Source of the DNA: Micromonospora tarapacensis
Lineage (GTDB): Bacteria; Actinomycetota; Actinomycetes; Mycobacteriales; Micromonosporaceae
DNA length: 64,000 bases
Assembly: GCF_019697375.1 (NCBI RefSeq)
Contig: NZ_JAHCDI010000004.1
Coordinates: 1,785,324 to 1,849,323 of the forward strand
Direction: 5' to 3'
In this document: piece after piece, positions 60,158 through 64,000 of the stretch
Position numbering within the stretch: position 1 is the stretch's first letter
Layout: every line of letters begins with the position of its first letter
Position numbers and translations under genes: made by a program
Notes under the pieces: model-generated
Databases searched by the model: none
Told to the model about the DNA's origin: nothing
The model's input: only the letters and a program-made list of their open reading frames with translations

Positions 60158-61803
60158 TCACCCCGGGCCGCCGGCCGCCTGTCCGGGTCGGCCGCCCCAC
60201 CGTCGCCGCAGCACCGCCGCGCCGGCCAGCGCGGCCACGGCCAGCCCGGCCAGTGCCACCTCCGGCAGCACCCCGACCCGGGTGGCCAGCGTGCTTCCCT
60301 CGGTCAGCCGCAGCTGCCGCACCACGACCGCGCGGGTGTTGAACCCGGTGGCGTCGCTTACCCGCCCGTCGGGGGTGACGAACCCGGACACCCCGACCGT
60401 CGAGGCCATCAACGCCGGCCTGCCGTGCTCGACCGCCCGCAGCCGCACCATGGCCAGCTGCTGACGCGCCTCGGCCACGTCGAACGTGGCGTTGTTGGTC
60501 TGCACCACCAGCAACTGCGCCCCGCCGACGACGGTGTCCCGGACCAGCCCGTCGTAGGCGACCTCGAAACAGATCACGTCGCCGAGCACCGTCGCACCGG
60601 TGTCCACCACCCCCGGTGCGGTGCCGGCGACGAAGTCGGCCCGTACCCGGTCCACCTGGTCGCTGACCAGGCGGGCGATCCGGCGCAGCGGCACGTACTC
60701 GGCGAACGGCACCGGATGCCGCTTGGTGTACAGCTGCTCCAGGTCGGGTCCGCTGCCCGGGCGCCACAGCAGCCCCGCGTTGCGCACCTGTCCCCGCTCC
60801 GGCCCGACCAGCACGGCGCCGACCAGGATCGGCACGCCGACGGCGTCCGCGGCGGCCGAGATCCGGCTGCCGGCGGCCGGGTTGCGCAGCGGGTCGATGT
60901 CGCTGGAGTTCTCCGGCCACACCACCAGGTCGGGTCGGGGCCGGGTGCCGGCGGCCACCTCGCCGGCCAGCGCGATGGTGGCGTCGGCGTGGTTGTCGAG
61001 GACCGCCTGCCGCTGGGCGTTGAAGTCCAGCCCCAGCCGCGGCACGTTGCCCTGCACGATGGCCACCGTGACGGTCCCGCCGGGGCGGGTCGTGGCGACC
61101 GGCACCAGCAGCCCACCGGCGAGCAGCAGCACCACCGCGGCGGCGCACCCGGCCGCGGGCACCCACCACCGGCCGTCGGTCGCGCCGCGGCGGGACCGGA
61201 CCGCCCACCAGGCACCGGTGACGAGCAGCCCACCGGTCAGCGCCACCGCGAACGTCACCAGCGGCGCACCGCCCAGCGCGGCCAGCCGCAGCAGGGGCGA
61301 GCCGTCCTGGCCGAAGGCCAGCCGCCCCCACGGGAACCCGCCGAACGGAGTCCGGTCGCGCAGCGCCTCCTGCCCCACCCACAGCACACCGGTCAGTGCC
61401 GGCCACCCGGCCGGCACCCGGTCGGCCAGCGGCGACACCCACGCCGTGGCCAGGCCCAGCAGCGCCAGGTAGCCCGCCTGTAGCAGGGACAGCAGCACCC
61501 ACGGCAGGTAGCCGGTGTGCAGGTTCGTCCAGGCCAGCAACGGCGCGAACAGGGCCAGACCGGTCAGGAAACCCAGGCCGGCGCCGGCACGCAGCCGGCG
61601 CCGGTGGGTCGCGGCGGCCAGCAGCGCCACGCCGACCGGCGCCAGCGGCCACCACCCGTACGGGGAAAGGCCACCAGCAGCGCCAACCCGGCCGCCACCG
61701 CCATCGCCACGGCCACCGGCAGGCGCACCGGGTCGGGGCGCCCGCGCCGGTCCGCCGGGTCGGCGCGGTCCACGGTCGTCACGGGCGTTTCGGGCGCGAT
61801 CAC
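60158..61803 (-). CDS. lnt: Apolipoprotein N-acyltransferase, one-base frame break
   Basis: About 548 residues. N-terminal spans come first (VAVAMAVAAGLALLVAFPPY, then GLGFLTGLALFAPLLAWTNL), followed by the nitrilase-type domain with the Glu of VVWPENSSDIDP, the Lys of LYTKRHPVPFAEY and the Cys of GDVICFEVAYD. It adds the third acyl chain to lipoproteins. The first ~45 codons are in another frame; adding one base to the G4 run at 61662-61665 (C on the coding strand) joins them as AFPPYGWWPLAPVGVALLAA. GTG 61803 is the likely start. It is translated just before ppm1. Confidence 0.88.
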
Positions 61804-61923
61804 GCGCCGAAGGCTACCTGGCCGACCCCGCCGCCCGCGGCGCCGCCCGCCACCGGCTCCCACCCGCTGCCCGCCTGCCTGGCCGACCGGCGGGCGGCCC
61901 AGACGGGGCCGGGGCCGAACCGG

Positions 61924-63503
61924 CTACCGGCGGCGGGTCAGCAGGACGGCGTCGTGGACCGTGCTGTCGCGGCCGTCCGGATCCACCACCGACCGGGGCC
62001 GGGCCTGGGCCGCCAGCACCTCGAAGCGCGCCGGGTCCAGTTCCGCGGCGACCTGCTCGGCGGTGAACATCATCTCCGGGTAGTGCATGCGGTGCACCGT
62101 GGTCCACAGGTCCGACGGGTGGTGCCCGACGATCAGCAGCCGGCCACCCGGTGCCACCGCGTCGGCGAGCCGGGTGAACAGCTCCCGCCGCTGCTCCGGC
62201 GGCAGGTGCATGAACTGCGCCGACACCAGGTCGTAGGCGCCCGCCGCGGGTGGCTGCCGCCGCAGGTCGGCGTGGCTCCACTCGATCCGCCCGGCCACCT
62301 CGCCGCCGGCGGCGTCCGCGTGGGCGGCGGCCCGCGCCAGCGCGACGGTGGAGATGTCCACCGCGGTGACCCGCCAGCCCCGCTGCGCCAGCCACACCGC
62401 GTCGGCGCCCTCGCCACAGCCCACGTCCAGGGCCCGGCCGGGGGCCAACCCTGCCACCTCGGCGACCAGTTGCCGGTTCGGCCGGCCGCTCCACACCACC
62501 GGTGCGGAGCGGTAGCGCTCCTCCCAGGCCACCTCGGTGAACATGACCTCCCGCTGCCGCCGGTGCTCGGTCACCGCGTCGCGGGTGTCCTCCGCCACCA
62601 GATCCATGTTGATCATCGCTGCGGCCGTCATGCCGGCGCCGGCGGCGCGGATCACCTGGGCGGACACGTCGGCGACGTTGCCGGCCACCCAGACACCCGG
62701 CACGGCGGTGGCGCCGGTCGCGTCGGCCGGGATCTGCCGCCCGACGACATGACCGGCGTTCTCCACGTCGACCGGGGTCAGCCCGAGCGACTCCAGCAAC
62801 GCCGAACGGGCGGTCATCCGCGACGCGACCACCACCGCGTCGAGCTCGACCACCTCGCCGGAGGCCAACCGCACCCCGGTGAGCCGGTCGTCGACCACCT
62901 CCAGCGCGGCGACCCGGCCGGGTACGACGGCGATGCCCCGCGCGGCCAGCCGCTCGGCCTCCTCGGCCCCGGCTGCGCCGCGTCGTGCAGCAGCAGCCGC
63001 ACGTGCGGGCTCCACTGCCGCCACAGCTGTGCCTGGTGTGCGGCGAGCGGCCCGGTGGCGAGCACCCCGATGCGCCGGTCCCGGGCCTCCCAGCCGTGGC
63101 AGTACGGGCAGTGCAGCACGTCGCGGCCCCACCGCTCGGTCAGCCCCGGCACCTCGGGCAACTCGTCCACCAGCCCGGTGGTCACCAGCAGCCGCCGGGC
63201 CCGCACCGCGCGCCCGCCGTCGACCGTGACGACGAAGCCGGTCCCGTCGCGGGCGACCGCGTCGACCCGCCCGGCCACGATCTGCCCGCCGTAGCCGGCG
63301 ACCTCGTCCCGGCCGGCCGCCACCAGCTCGGCCGGGGGCGTCCCCTCCCGGCCGAGATAGTTGTGCACCCCGGCGGCGGGAGCGTTGCGCGGCTGACCTG
63401 CATCCACCACCAGCACCGTGCGTCGCGCCCGGGCCAGCGCCACCGCCCCGGCCAGTCCGGCGGCACCGCCGCCGACCACCACCACGTCGTACCGGTCGTC
63501 CAT
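61924..63503 (-). CDS. Thioredoxin-reductase-like flavoprotein fused to SAM methyltransferase, one frame break
   Basis: About 526 residues. The first ~310 are a TrxB-like FAD/NAD(P) oxidoreductase: YDVVVVGGGAAGLAGAVALA, the CPYC redox pair in VLHCPYCHGWEARDRRIGVL, and GVWVAGNVADVSAQVIRAAG. The last ~200 are a class I methyltransferase: GRALDVGCGEGADAVWLAQR, YDLVSAQFMHLPPEQRRELF. Adding one base to the C4 run at 62967-62970 restores QPGAEEAERLAARGIAV and one continuous chain. ATG 63503 is the start. The combination is known from databases as a bifunctional protein; the substrate is unknown. It is divergent from the XRE-cupin regulator. Confidence 0.85.
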
Positions 63504-63575
63504 CTGGTCCCCCTCGTCGCTCAGTTGCCCACAGCCTGCATCGACCGCCGGAAGACGACAAGTAATCTTGCCGCT

Positions 63576-64000
63576 ATGGCAAACGAGGAGGCGGCGGTGC
63601 TGGCGGCGGTGGGTCCCCGGTTGCGGGCCCTGCGTAAACACCGCGGCACCACCCTGAGCGAACTCGCCGACACCACCGGCATCTCGGTGAGCACCCTGTC
63701 CCGGCTCGAATCGGGGCAACGCCGCCCCACCCTGGAACTGCTGCTGCCGCTCGCCCGCGCCCACCAGGTGCCGCTCGACGAACTGGTCGGCGCGCCGGCC
63801 GTCGGCGACCCCGGGTCCGCGCCCGCCCCATCGTCCGCCACGGCATCACGTTCCTGCCGCTGACCCGCCGCACCGGCGGCCTACAGGCGTTCAAGCAGAT
63901 CCTGCCACCCCACACCCCCGCCGACCCGCAGCCACAGTCCCACGAGGGCTACGAGTGGCTGTACGTGCTCTCCGGCCGCCTCCGGCTGCGCCTCGGCGAA
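63576..64000 (+). CDS. XRE-cupin transcription regulator, partial, one frame break
   Basis: The N-terminal XRE helix-turn-helix (TTLSELADTTGISVSTLSRL, then ESGQRRPTLELLLPLA, residues ~24-60) is followed by a cupin domain (GGLQAFKQILPPHT, HEGYEWLYVLSGRLRLRLGE) that runs off the window. Adding one C to the run at 63809-63812 gives DPRVRARPIVRHGITFLP and links the two parts. It lies 72 bp from the divergent flavoprotein-methyltransferase gene, which it may control. Confidence 0.82.

Noticed and set aside
1..64000. A secondary-metabolite gene cluster around the FkbM, SDR and SnoaL-like genes
   Set aside because: These genes are scattered and no PKS, NRPS, terpene or RiPP core enzyme is in the window.

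Overview
The window is chromosomal DNA of a very GC-rich actinomycete. Gene content (RbpA, polyprenol-phosphate mannose synthase beside apolipoprotein N-acyltransferase, cytochrome bd, many MarR/TetR/LacI/ROK regulators, large glycoside hydrolases) and protein style point to Micromonosporaceae, probably Micromonospora or a close relative. No rRNA, tRNA, CRISPR array or transposase was seen.

Layout. 1-6800: housekeeping (end of gcvP, a PabB-type chorismate enzyme, a TetR regulator, peptide deformylase, an acetyltransferase, a TSUP permease, folD). 7021-8302: a Xer-like tyrosine recombinase whose start codon lies inside a perfect 28-bp dif-like palindrome, with a second dif-like 28-mer 233 bp further on. 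8373-15207: stress and redox genes (two SDRs, a GH15 enzyme, Bcp-type peroxiredoxin, OsmC protein) and a divergent pair of MarR regulators. 15254-17698: cydAB. 18649-21368: a three-gene membrane operon of unknown role in which two proteins share a Gly/Asn/Gln-rich motif, at the C-terminus of one and the N-terminus of the next. 21501-24525: phosphodiesterase, MFS permease, thymidine kinase. 24659-32324: a MacB/FtsX-type ABC exporter (two permeases, two ATPases) with two mini-cistrons at its gene joints. 33-41 kb: Hsp20 with a HAIR-like operator, FkbM methyltransferase, a second tyrosine recombinase beside a broken methyltransferase, an HNH protein and a low-GC patch, then a TetR-controlled pair and an ArsR-ArsC fusion.

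42.5-56.2 kb is a sugar island: GH42 beta-galactosidase, GH31 alpha-xylosidase, GH3 beta-glucosidase, a remnant of a GH95 alpha-L-fucosidase, an ABC importer and ROK and LacI regulators with visible operators. Together these activities fit import and breakdown of (fuco)galacto-xyloglucan oligosaccharides. 56.2-64 kb returns to core genes: a zinc-ribbon coiled-coil protein, a PNPOx-like protein, rbpA, an FxsA-like protein, ppm1, lnt, a flavoprotein-methyltransferase fusion and an XRE-cupin regulator cut by the window end.

About fifteen otherwise intact genes are broken by one-base shifts. Nearly all are single-base deletions, and ten lie in runs of four or five C or G. This looks like homopolymer error in the source sequence rather than decay, so those genes are annotated as full length with the break noted. 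Four other cases look like real remnants or substitutions: the GH95 stub, the truncated methyltransferase, a glyoxalase fragment, and an in-frame TGA in a sugar permease.
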